A stretch of DNA of 64,000 nucleotides from Pseudomonadota bacterium. Lineage in GTDB: Bacteria > Pseudomonadota > Gammaproteobacteria > Burkholderiales > Burkholderiaceae_B. Shown piece by piece: positions 24,365 through 31,710 of this stretch (positions are counted from its first letter, which is position 1; each line of letters begins with the position of its first letter). The DNA lies in contig JAFAEO010000001.1 in the NCBI GenBank assembly GCA_023423975.1, positions 62,001-126,000 of the forward strand. The letters are read 5' to 3'. The notes beneath the pieces were generated by a model. It made no database searches, was not told where the DNA came from, and was given only the letters and a program-made list of their open reading frames with translations. The position numbers were made by a program, and so were the translations under genes.

Positions 24365-26038
24365 ATGGCAGCGAACAATGGGCAATTCAATTTTTTGATT
24401 ATCACCACGGACGAAGAGCGGTACCCTCCAACATATGAGGACGCGTCCATTCAGCAATTTCGCCAGGAGTACCTTCCGGGCATCAGCGCCCTGCGCGAAA
24501 ACAGCCTGGAGATGCACCGGCATTACACCGCCAGCACCGCCTGTAGCCCCAGCCGAACCAGTATTTATACCGGCCACTACCCTTCCCTGCACGGCGTCAC
24601 GCAAACGTCTGGCATGGCCAAAGAATGGTACGACCCGAACATGTTCTATCTGGACCCCAACACCGTGCCCACCATGGGCGATTATTTTCGTGCCGGCGGT
24701 TACCGCAGCTTTTACCGTGGCAAATGGCATCTGTCGCACCCGGACATCATTCTGCCCGGCAGTGTGGATGTCATGATGAGCACCAATGACAACGGCACAT
24801 CCATACCGCGCGCGCAGGAGCTGTATAAATCAGCGAACAAGCTGAATGAATATGGTTTCGACGGCTGGATCGGCCCCGACCCGCATGGCTCGGCTAAAGC
24901 CAACGCGGGCGTTAACCGCGACCCGGGCTTTGCCAATCAGATTATCAGCCTGCTGGACTCGCTGGACCAGGATGGCAGCGAGCAACCCTGGCTCACGGTG
25001 GCCTCATTCACCAATCCGCATGACATCGTGTTCTTCGGCACGCCGTGGCTAAAGGGCTTCGGCTACAACTATGATTTTCCAGATTTCATCAAAAACCTGA
25101 ATCTGCCGCTGCCGCCAACCCGCTGCGAAGACTTGTCCACCAAACCCCGTGCGCAGAAGGATTATGCCGAAAAATACGGCGAAATGTTCTTCCGCAATCC
25201 GACCATTCCCCAGTACTACCAGATGTATTACTACCTGCAATACGTGGTCGATCAGGAAATCCTCAAGGTTTATCAAAGGCTGCGCAACAGCCGGTTCTTT
25301 GAGAACACTATCGTCATTTATACCTCGGATCACGGCGATATGCTGGGCGCGCACGGCGGCATGCACCAGAAATGGTATAACGCCTACGAAGAATCCCTGC
25401 ATATTCCATTCATCATATCCAATCCGACCCTGTTCAACGGCCAGCAACACAGCCATGCACTGACCAGCCATGTAGACATCCTTCCCACCCTCATAGGCCT
25501 GGCCGGCATCAGCCAGGAAGAGGCTGCCAGCGAACTCAAACCCAGCCATTCTGAAGTGCATCCGCTGGTGGGCGCAGACCTGTCCGAACTTGTGCGCAAC
25601 AGTGGAACCGGTGGCTACAGTGACGACGCCCTATACTTCATGACCGACGACGAGGTGAGCGAAGGCCTGACCGACGTCAATCCGCGCGGCCACCCGTATT
25701 CCCCCATAGCCGAGCCCAGCCATATAGAAACCGTTATCACGCGCTTACCCGACGAAAACGGTGAACCACAGATCTGGAAATACTCGCGCTACTACAGCAA
25801 CCCCAAATTCTGGGGCGGAGCGAGCAACCCGGACCAAAGCATCAGCCCGCAGCAGGAAGGCGGCCCGGCCGAGTTCGAGCTGTACAACCTGGGCGAAGAC
25901 CCATTGGAAACGACGAATTTGGCATGGAGCTGCGGCCAAACACCCGAGACTGGCCGGGTGATGAAGGCGCTGCAGGCGGCAATGCAGCAGCAGCGGCGTA
26001 AGAAAAGGTTGCGGCCGACGGGGCAAGCGACTGATTAA
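24365..26038 (+). CDS. sulfatase (type I, formylglycine-dependent)
   Basis: 557 residues, alkaline-phosphatase/sulfatase superfamily. Cys60 in CSPSRTSIYTG is the CxPxR site converted to formylglycine. Metal and substrate residues appear in ITTDEERYP, FYRGKWHLSH, TNPHD and TSDHGDMLGAHGGMHQKWYNAYEESLHIPF (about 318-347). No signal peptide is seen, so it is probably cytoplasmic and acts on small sulfate or phosphonate esters such as choline-sulfate-like compounds. A maturase gene is not in the window. AAGGAGA precedes the start. It stands alone between two patches of mobile-element debris, possibly carried in with them. Confidence 0.92.
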   Translation: MAANNGQFNFLIITTDEERYPPTYEDASIQQFRQEYLPGISALRENSLEMHRHYTASTACSPSRTSIYTGHYPSLHGVTQTSGMAKEWYDPNMFYLDPNTVPTMGDYFRAGGYRSFYRGKWHLSHPDIILPGSVDVMMSTNDNGTSIPRAQELYKSANKLNEYGFDGWIGPDPHGSAKANAGVNRDPGFANQIISLLDSLDQDGSEQPWLTVASFTNPHDIVFFGTPWLKGFGYNYDFPDFIKNLNLPLPPTRCEDLSTKPRAQKDYAEKYGEMFFRNPTIPQYYQMYYYLQYVVDQEILKVYQRLRNSRFFENTIVIYTSDHGDMLGAHGGMHQKWYNAYEESLHIPFIISNPTLFNGQQHSHALTSHVDILPTLIGLAGISQEEAASELKPSHSEVHPLVGADLSELVRNSGTGGYSDDALYFMTDDEVSEGLTDVNPRGHPYSPIAEPSHIETVITRLPDENGEPQIWKYSRYYSNPKFWGGASNPDQSISPQQEGGPAEFELYNLGEDPLETTNLAWSCGQTPETGRVMKALQAAMQQQRRKKRLRPTGQATD

Positions 26039-26098
26039 TGCAACTGCAATAACCGTTGCGCAACCTCCTATAGCCCGCTGTCATGAACAACCTAGCAG

Positions 26099-26188
26099 TC
26101 AGTCAGCAGTGGGTAGCTTGTCGCGCAACGACGGTGGAATGATCAGGAATACGCCCTGATCATTCCTACTGGCTCGACCGCTCTTTCC
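26099..26188 (-). pseudogene. scrap of a transposase N-terminus (IS1182-like)
   Basis: On the minus strand the peptide ASRNDQGVFLIIPPSLRDKL resembles the first 25-30 residues of IS1182-type transposases, which begin with a short basic leader and (F)LLPPSLxxxLPxDH. The frame ends at once in a stop and no further transposase sequence follows, because the sulfatase gene occupies the next segment. It appears to be the stub of an insertion sequence that was deleted. Identification is from memory of family patterns only. Confidence 0.35.
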
Positions 26189-26265
26189 TACGGCTCTTCC
26201 ATAGGGTTGGCTCCGCCTGCAATGGAAGAGGCTCCCCGAGCCGAGACCATTTAGAAGCGGTCTCG
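26136..26265. repeat. three consecutive inverted repeats
   Basis: Within 130 bases lie GGAATGATCAGG/CCTGATCATTCC (26136-26147 and 26155-26166, 7-base loop), CTCTTCCAT/ATGGAAGAG (26194-26202 and 26222-26230) and CGAGACC/GGTCTCG (26242-26248 and 26259-26265). The first overlaps the transposase-like peptide. They may be insertion-sequence ends or recombination sites, or act as a terminator for the sulfatase gene, though no U-tract follows. Confidence 0.5.
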
Positions 26266-26343
26266 ACACGATGGGATCGCACGTGAAGTAATCGACCAGA
26301 AAATCCTGTTTATTGTAAGCAAACAAGACAAATTCAGTTCAAA

Positions 26344-26986
26344 AGTATATCTTTCCAGTCACGGCTGGGGCGGCGTGATCACCACCATCCTGGCCGGCCG
26401 GTTCGCTGAACACGTTCTTGGCATCCACTCAACGCTCGCGCAAGCGCCGCCGGGTTTAACAACAGAAGGCCTCACGCCGGCCGAGCGCAAATGGACCGAG
26501 CAAACCCGCGACTTCTGGCAGTATCGGGCCGCTTACGCCAAGCAACAGGCCACCCGCCCGCAGACCATTGGCTACGCGCTCGTGGACTCCCCGATCGCGC
26601 TGCTTGCCTGGATCCTGGACAAGTTCTATGAGTGGACAGACAGCAAAGACAGCCCATTCGAGCGGATTTCCCGGGACCGCATTCTTGACAACGTCACCCT
26701 GTATTGGCTAACACGCAGCGGCGCGTCCGCTGCCCGCATCTACTACGAAAGCCACAACTCGCTGGATCCGGAACTTCGAGTAGATGTGCCGGCGGCAATT
26801 AGCATTTATCCCAGGGATATTGAAAAATGTCCGCGTCCATGGGCTCAGGAACGGTATCGGCGGATTGTTAGGTGGACAGAGCCTGAAGTTGGGGGGCATT
26901 TTCCGTCGCTGGAGGTGCCCGGGCAGTTTGTTACGGATTTGCGGGAGGGGCTGGGGGTGGTGTTGGTAAATGGACGGCCCGCATAG
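26344..26986 (+). pseudogene. truncated epoxide hydrolase (C-terminal part)
   Basis: The frame reads SSHGWGGVITTILAGRFAEHVLGIHST and continues about 200 residues in the manner of microsomal-type epoxide hydrolases, with the lid region (SPIALLAWILDKFYEWTD) and the catalytic-His block EVGGHFPSLEVPGQF near the C-terminus. The whole N-terminal third is missing. The nucleophile elbow, normally GGDWG, reads SHGWGG and so lacks the Asp. Upstream are transposase scraps and palindromes, so the gene was probably decapitated by an insertion or deletion. An internal GTG at 26375 could still start a 203-residue product, but it would not be catalytic. Confidence 0.7.
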
Positions 26987-27116
26987 ACATCAACAACACT
27001 TCATCTATTAAACCAGCGCCCTAATCAATCTCTTAAGCCTCTACCCTTTTACATATCGTAACCAACCGCCTAGAATAGCGTATAAGTAAAAATACGTATA
27101 AAAAGGCAAATCCACG

Positions 27117-29030
27117 ATGATCGTTTACGAAGCCGACAAAAGGCAGTTTCTGAATCATATCGACTTCGATGATATCGAAGAGGTCATTCTGACCCGCTTT
27201 ATGGCCGCCACTGGCAGACGAGTCAATAGCTCAGAGATCCGTTCGTGGAGGGAGTCTCTTGGTTACATTGCGCGTGTATTACGCGATGAAGAGATCCCCG
27301 ATCAAATCGGCGTCGCCGTCGAACTGCACATTCCCCAGTCGTCAAAAAGAATCGACGTCACGCTGACCGGGCGAGACTCAACTGGCAGCAAAAACGCCAT
27401 CGTTATCGAAATCAAGCAATGGGAAAAAGCAGTCTCGACCGATAAGGATGGGATTGTGGTGACGTATTTAGGCAAAGGGCTTAGGGAGGTTGTGCATCCC
27501 TCGTACCAAGCTTGGTCGTATGCATCATTACTGGAAGGCTTTAACGAAGCGGTATATAACGGTGGAATAACAATCAAACCCTGCGCTTTTTTGCATAATT
27601 ATGCGCGAGACGGTGTAATAGACAATCCTTATTACTCTGGGTATACCGAGAAAGCGCCCCTATTTCTAAAAGGAGCCAAAGAACAAGAGCATCTTCGCAG
27701 CTTTATTAAGCAGCATGTTAAGTACGGCGACTCGAAAGAAGTACTTTATGAACTTGCTAACGGCCGCATTCGACCCTCCAAAGCACTGGCCGATGCCCTA
27801 AAAGGACTCCTGACCGCCCAGCCAGAGTTTGTCCTGATTGATGATCAAAAGGAAGTATTCGAAGCAACTTTAGCCTGTGCACGCGCAGCTTCTTCCACCT
27901 CACCCAAAGTCATTATTATTGAAGGCGGACCGGGAACGGGCAAGACCGTAGTTGCAATTAACCTGCTCGTGCGTTTGACCAGCGCGGGTCTGCTAGGCCA
28001 GTATGTCTCGAAGAACGCTGCGCCTCGTGTTGTTTATCAATCAAAATTGACAGGAACGATTACCAGAAGTAGGTTCTCGAATCTCTTTTCAGGGTCAGGC
28101 CGTTTTTTTGATGCAGAGCCCAATATCTACGATTTTCTGATCGTTGACGAAGCACATCGCCTGAACGAAAAGAGCGGTCTGTATGGCAATCTTGGAGAAA
28201 ATCAAGTCCAGGAACTCATCAACGCCTCAGCTTGCACCGTCTTTTTCATTGATGAAGACCAACGCGTCACATTAAGCGATATAGGTTCAAAGCAAGCAAT
28301 CCGTGAGTTTGCTGCCGCTAAGGGAGCGACTATCGAGGAATATGAACTTGCCTCACAATTTCGTTGCAGCGGATCTGACGGGTACCTTGCGTGGTTGGAC
28401 AACACGCTTGACATCCGTCCAACAGCAAACCAGATCTTGGATACCTCTGAATACGATTTTCGTGTATTTGAATCCCCTCAAGCGCTTCACAAGGCAATTG
28501 AAGAGAAGAACGATCGGAACCGAGCACGCGTCGTTGCCGGATATTGTTGGCCTTGGTTAAGCAAGAGGAGTTCTCAAGCATATGATATTGTTATTGGCGA
28601 ATATCGTCGCCAGTGGAATCTCGACAAAGATGGCAGTCTATGGATAATTGCGCCAGAATCCATTGAACAAGTTGGCTGTATTCATACTTGCCAAGGCCTT
28701 GAAGTGGATTACATCGGTGTCATTATCGGGCCGGACTTTATTGTACGCAACGGGCGAATTATTACCTGCGCAGAAGAAAGAGACCGGCACGACAAATCGA
28801 TTCGAGGATACAAGACAAGGCTAAAAATTGACCCGGAACAAGTAAAAGCAGAGGTTGATATCATCATCAAGAATACGTACAGAACCCTCATGACTCGCGG
28901 AATGAAAGGCTGCTACGTATATTGCACTGACGAGGAAACAGCAGAGTACTTTCGTACAATGATTCGTTCCAAGTCATCAGTCCAAGCGAGCGCCTATCCG
29001 AGATCAGAAATGCAAACAGCTGGGAAATAA
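27117..29030 (+). CDS. DUF2075-type helicase/ATPase with N-terminal nuclease-like domain
   Basis: 637 residues. Residues about 60-105 (VAVELHIPQSSKRIDVTLTG then NAIVIEIKQW) show the D...ExK spacing of a PD-(D/E)XK nuclease (Asp80, Glu98, Lys100). From about 240 on is a superfamily-1-like motor: Walker A GGPGTGKT (270-277), Walker B IVDEAHRL (342-349), IDEDQRVTLSD, LASQFRCSGSDGYLAWLD and the late motif CIHTCQGLEVDYIGVIIG, all as in DUF2075 proteins. Such proteins occur mostly in defence islands and are thought to act on foreign DNA. It has its own AT-rich promoter region at 26987-27116. The next gene is an EVE-like/HNH nuclease, 154 bases on. Confidence 0.82.
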   Translation: MIVYEADKRQFLNHIDFDDIEEVILTRFMAATGRRVNSSEIRSWRESLGYIARVLRDEEIPDQIGVAVELHIPQSSKRIDVTLTGRDSTGSKNAIVIEIKQWEKAVSTDKDGIVVTYLGKGLREVVHPSYQAWSYASLLEGFNEAVYNGGITIKPCAFLHNYARDGVIDNPYYSGYTEKAPLFLKGAKEQEHLRSFIKQHVKYGDSKEVLYELANGRIRPSKALADALKGLLTAQPEFVLIDDQKEVFEATLACARAASSTSPKVIIIEGGPGTGKTVVAINLLVRLTSAGLLGQYVSKNAAPRVVYQSKLTGTITRSRFSNLFSGSGRFFDAEPNIYDFLIVDEAHRLNEKSGLYGNLGENQVQELINASACTVFFIDEDQRVTLSDIGSKQAIREFAAAKGATIEEYELASQFRCSGSDGYLAWLDNTLDIRPTANQILDTSEYDFRVFESPQALHKAIEEKNDRNRARVVAGYCWPWLSKRSSQAYDIVIGEYRRQWNLDKDGSLWIIAPESIEQVGCIHTCQGLEVDYIGVIIGPDFIVRNGRIITCAEERDRHDKSIRGYKTRLKIDPEQVKAEVDIIIKNTYRTLMTRGMKGCYVYCTDEETAEYFRTMIRSKSSVQASAYPRSEMQTAGK

Positions 29031-29184
29031 AATACCACTAGCTTAAAGCACATAAATACGGCTCTGACGCTAGGAATCAATAAAATCGCGACGCAATAAT
29101 AATATTGCTTTTGTGATTAACTGTAAGTTCTCCAAAACGCACACACCCTAGAGGCCGTGCATGCCAATCTCCGAGGAACAAGTA

Positions 29185-30126
29185 ATGAAATACTGGTGGG
29201 TAAATCAAAACCAAACCTACGATCATGAAGTCAACGGTGGTTATCTCTGGTCTCCTAAAACAAAGGCAAACGGTGATCGTAACCACTTCTACGACACAAT
29301 GACTCAAGTTACACCCGGTGACGTGATATTTTCATTCGCAGATACGCACATTAAGGCCATTGGCATAGCTAGTGGAGTACACAAGTCTGCTAGTAAACCA
29401 AATGAATTCGGCTCTGCTGGCGCTAATTGGACAGACGAAGGTTGGTATGTGCCAGTGGATTTCATAGAACTAGCCAATCCAATCCGCCCCAAAGACTATA
29501 TGGATCGTTTGGCTCCACTACTACCATCCAAATACTCACCCCTCCAAGAAAGTGGCAATGGCAACCAAGGTGTATATCTCGCATCGGTACCGGACAACCT
29601 AGCCCATGAGTTAGAAGCCATACTAGAAGGTCAAGTACAGTCTATTCTTGCCAATATGAACAACGCTGCGGAAGCCGACGACTGTACCACCATTGATAGA
29701 TTACTCCTTGACGGAAGCCTACCCGCCACTCAACGTACCCAGTTGATCCAGGCTCGAATAGGTCAAGGACTGTTTCGGTCTCGCGTTGCAGCGCTCGAGC
29801 CCTGCTGCCGTATCACTGGGATTATCGATCCCAAATTTCTGATAGCCAGCCATATAAAACCATGGTCAAAGAGCAGTAATATAGAGAAGCTCGATGGTCA
29901 CAATGGTTTGTTATTAGCTCCGCATATCGATCGATTGTTTGACAAAGGATATATCACGTTTGAAAACGATGGTCTGTTGCGCTTTAGCCAGCAATTGCCG
30001 ACTGAGATATACCAAGCTTGGAATTTGGATGCATTAGTCGCGGCCAAACCGTTTTCTCAGCAACAACAAGAGTACATGGCGTATCACCGGGTTGAAATAT
30101 TTCAAGATAAACCGAGCAACAGATAG
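29185..30126 (+). CDS. EVE-like/HNH endonuclease, candidate modification-dependent restriction enzyme
   Basis: About 313 residues. The N-terminal domain (MKYWWVNQNQTYDHEV, GGYLWSPK, VTPGDVIFSFADTHIKAIGIASG, residues 1-95) is of EVE/PUA type, a fold that reads modified bases. The C-terminal domain (CCRITGIIDPKFLIASHIKPWS, HNGLLLAPHIDRLFDKGYITF) is HNH with His223, Asn240 and His247. This architecture is that of type IV restriction enzymes cutting modified DNA. I start at the ATG with GAGGA seven bases upstream; an ATG eight codons earlier also has a ribosome site. It lies just downstream of a nuclease-helicase, suggesting a joint defence module. Confidence 0.85.
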   Translation: MKYWWVNQNQTYDHEVNGGYLWSPKTKANGDRNHFYDTMTQVTPGDVIFSFADTHIKAIGIASGVHKSASKPNEFGSAGANWTDEGWYVPVDFIELANPIRPKDYMDRLAPLLPSKYSPLQESGNGNQGVYLASVPDNLAHELEAILEGQVQSILANMNNAAEADDCTTIDRLLLDGSLPATQRTQLIQARIGQGLFRSRVAALEPCCRITGIIDPKFLIASHIKPWSKSSNIEKLDGHNGLLLAPHIDRLFDKGYITFENDGLLRFSQQLPTEIYQAWNLDALVAAKPFSQQQQEYMAYHRVEIFQDKPSNR

Positions 30127-30201
30127 TGGCCCATTGACAAATCGGTCAATCGAAATTCAGGTAGCGTGTCCTAACTACTGTCACAATTGGTGATCACTAG
30201 T

Positions 30202-30582
30202 TCAAAGGCGTGAACGACTCTTTAAATGAGCAATATAAAAATCAATATCTTCTTCGGAATATCCTAAAATCTGTCCTTTTTGGCGTTCCACTGATTCGGA
30301 ACAACCGTTCTCCCAGGAATATTGAATCAGCTCGATCAATTTAAAGGCCTTATCTTTCGCACCAGGAACCCAAACCACCAGGGTCTCATACGGTGGACCT
30401 TCGCCAATCTTTATTGATTCAAATACTCCTTCGTCAAGACACTTTTTCATATCCTGAAAGTGCACTTCGGGATAGTCACAGTGGAAGTAGGCAACCTCCT
30501 TTTTTCCGGCGAGCATCAATTTTGCTTCCTGAAGTTCATGAGGGCCTAGCTTCCCTTGCTTAACCTTGTTCTTGATAGTCAT
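30202..30582 (-). CDS. hypothetical protein in Fur-box operon
   Basis: 126 residues, unrecognised. It is soluble and mixed alpha/beta, with a basic N-terminal helix (IKNKVKQGKLGPHELQEAKLML), EVAYFHCDYPEVHF, then YETLVVWVPGAKDKAFKLIELIQYSWENGC and a C-terminal helix (YSEEDIDFYIAHLKSRSRL). No signal peptide or metal motif beyond scattered Cys. It starts 10 bases after the stop of the small Cys-rich exported protein and lacks its own ribosome site, so it is co-transcribed and probably translationally coupled. It therefore shares the Fur-type control seen upstream of that gene. Confidence 0.6.
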   Translation of the reverse strand: MTIKNKVKQGKLGPHELQEAKLMLAGKKEVAYFHCDYPEVHFQDMKKCLDEGVFESIKIGEGPPYETLVVWVPGAKDKAFKLIELIQYSWENGCSESVERQKGQILGYSEEDIDFYIAHLKSRSRL

Positions 30583-30592
30583 ATATGATGAA

Positions 30593-30856
30593 TTAATTGC
30601 AATGCGTTAATGGAGCTCCAGCGAACTTTTCCAACTCGCATATGGTTCCTTGGTTTTTGGGGTCTTTTTCTAATAATTCAAATAATTTCTGGTTATAACA
30701 TTCAGGACAAAGATTCTCGTATAACCCTCCATGAAAGGCACCGCACTCCTCACAATTAAAACCCAGGCTTGCGGCTGAATTGGCCAACATGTCAGCATTC
30801 GCTGTGTTAAACAAAATTGCGACAAATAAAATAACAACATTCAAAGCGTTTTTCAT
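30593..30856 (-). CDS. small exported Cys-rich (zinc-ribbon-like) protein
   Basis: 87 residues. A Sec signal peptide (MKNALNVVILFVAILFNTANA) precedes a short mature domain with CEECGAFHGGLYENLCPEC, two CxxC knuckles typical of a zinc or iron ribbon, and two further Cys (TICELE and LTHCN). GGAGG lies five bases before the ATG, so the gene is well supported despite its size. A near-consensus Fur site sits 40 bases upstream, indicating induction under iron limitation. A periplasmic metal-binding or redox role is inferred; no known family recognised. Confidence 0.7.
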   Translation of the reverse strand: MKNALNVVILFVAILFNTANADMLANSAASLGFNCEECGAFHGGLYENLCPECYNQKLFELLEKDPKNQGTICELEKFAGAPLTHCN

Positions 30857-30895
30857 TCTAACCTCCGACAGGCAATGATTACAGCCTCAATATTA

Positions 30896-30914
30896 GATAA
30901 TGAGAATCATTATC
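30896..30914. promoter_or_regulatory. Fur box
   Basis: GATAATGAGAATCATTATC matches the classical 19-bp Fur consensus (GATAATGATAATCATTATC) at 18 of 19 positions. It is placed at promoter distance before the minus-strand gene at 30856, and nothing on the plus strand follows closely. Strong evidence for iron-dependent repression of the two-gene unit 30202-30856. Confidence 0.85.
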
Positions 30915-31019
30915 ACCTTGATGAAAGTTAAATTAATAATATTCTGGCGACGTTAGTAAGCCTTTTCACACAAGAAAAATACTAGAAAGGTACTTCAAGA
31001 TCATTACTTGCTGAATAAC

Positions 31020-31568
31020 CTACCCCATCAATCCCCACAACGGATCATCCCTCCCCCGTGTCGCCATCTGCATCCCTTCCGCAAACGGTGATTCCGGTGC
31101 ATCTTCCAGCAGCAACGACTCATACGCCACCACCCGATTAGCGATCTTCCACACCCCTTCCCGCTTCTCAAACCTGTCCAGATACCGGCACCGGACCTGC
31201 GTCTGTTGTCCACTACCTCCCACTTTCAGTCCAACATCCGACGTTGAAGCCCCATCACCCGGCTTAAGCCGCTGGTAGGTCACGCAATAGGTTTCCACCA
31301 GCGCAACATCGTCACCGTGCCAGTCGATCAGGCAGTTGCCCAGCAGGTGCATGGATTGCGCCACGCCTTCATGACGGCGGGTCATCCATTGGATCAGGCC
31401 GTCTATATTGCCGTTGTAGGGGCCGTGGTAGTCCATGGCGTCTGTGTGGTATACGCCTCGCACCAGGTCAAACTCGCGCCGGTCTACGCCACGGCAATAC
31501 AGCTGTAATACGCGCTTGATTTCGTCTTCTGCGCGCAGGCGCTGCAGGAATTGGTCATTATCGTTCAT
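31020..31568 (-). CDS. SnoaL-like/NTF2-fold protein
   Basis: 182 residues with an NTF2-like cone fold: RAEDEIKRVLQLYCRGVDRREFDLVRGVYHTDAMDYHGPYNG, then VETYCVTYQRL, RCRYLDRFEKREGVWKIANRVVAYES. The pattern matches the SnoaL-4 group that includes the bile-acid dehydratase BaiE and ketosteroid-isomerase-like proteins. Active-site candidates are the Tyr/His/Asp in VYHTDAMDYHG. It is the last gene of the TRAP-transporter operon, separated from the flavoprotein gene by 142 bases with two strong hairpins, so its expression may differ. A dehydration or isomerisation step on a cyclic ketone or alcohol is likely (inference). Confidence 0.8.
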   Translation of the reverse strand: MNDNDQFLQRLRAEDEIKRVLQLYCRGVDRREFDLVRGVYHTDAMDYHGPYNGNIDGLIQWMTRRHEGVAQSMHLLGNCLIDWHGDDVALVETYCVTYQRLKPGDGASTSDVGLKVGGSGQQTQVRCRYLDRFEKREGVWKIANRVVAYESLLLEDAPESPFAEGMQMATRGRDDPLWGLMG

Positions 31569-31587
31569 GATTTATGCTTTTCAAATG

Positions 31588-31612
31588 TAGCCAGGCCGCT
31601 TTAGCCTGGCTA
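31588..31612. terminator. intergenic hairpin within the TRAP operon
   Basis: TAGCCAGGC and GCCTGGCTA form a perfect 9-bp stem with loop CGCTTTA, between the flavoprotein stop and the distal SnoaL-like start. There is no U-tract on the minus-strand transcript, so RNA processing or attenuation is as likely as termination. Confidence 0.4.
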
Positions 31613-31662
31613 TGGTTAGTCTGTTTGTTCTAAATAAGGCTCAGCAAAATCAACGCCTTGTC

Positions 31663-31699
31663 GCATACGGCGCTGCGTTATGCGCCCTGCGCCGTATGC
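31663..31699. terminator. GC-rich hairpin after the flavoprotein gene
   Basis: GCATACGGCGC and GCGCCGTATGC form a perfect 11-bp stem with a 15-base loop, 12 bases past the flavoprotein stop at 31711 in transcript direction. With the following 9-bp hairpin it forms a double-stem barrier that may reduce read-through to the last gene or protect the upstream mRNA. Confidence 0.45.
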
Positions 31700-31710
31700 C
31701 AAGCGATGCC

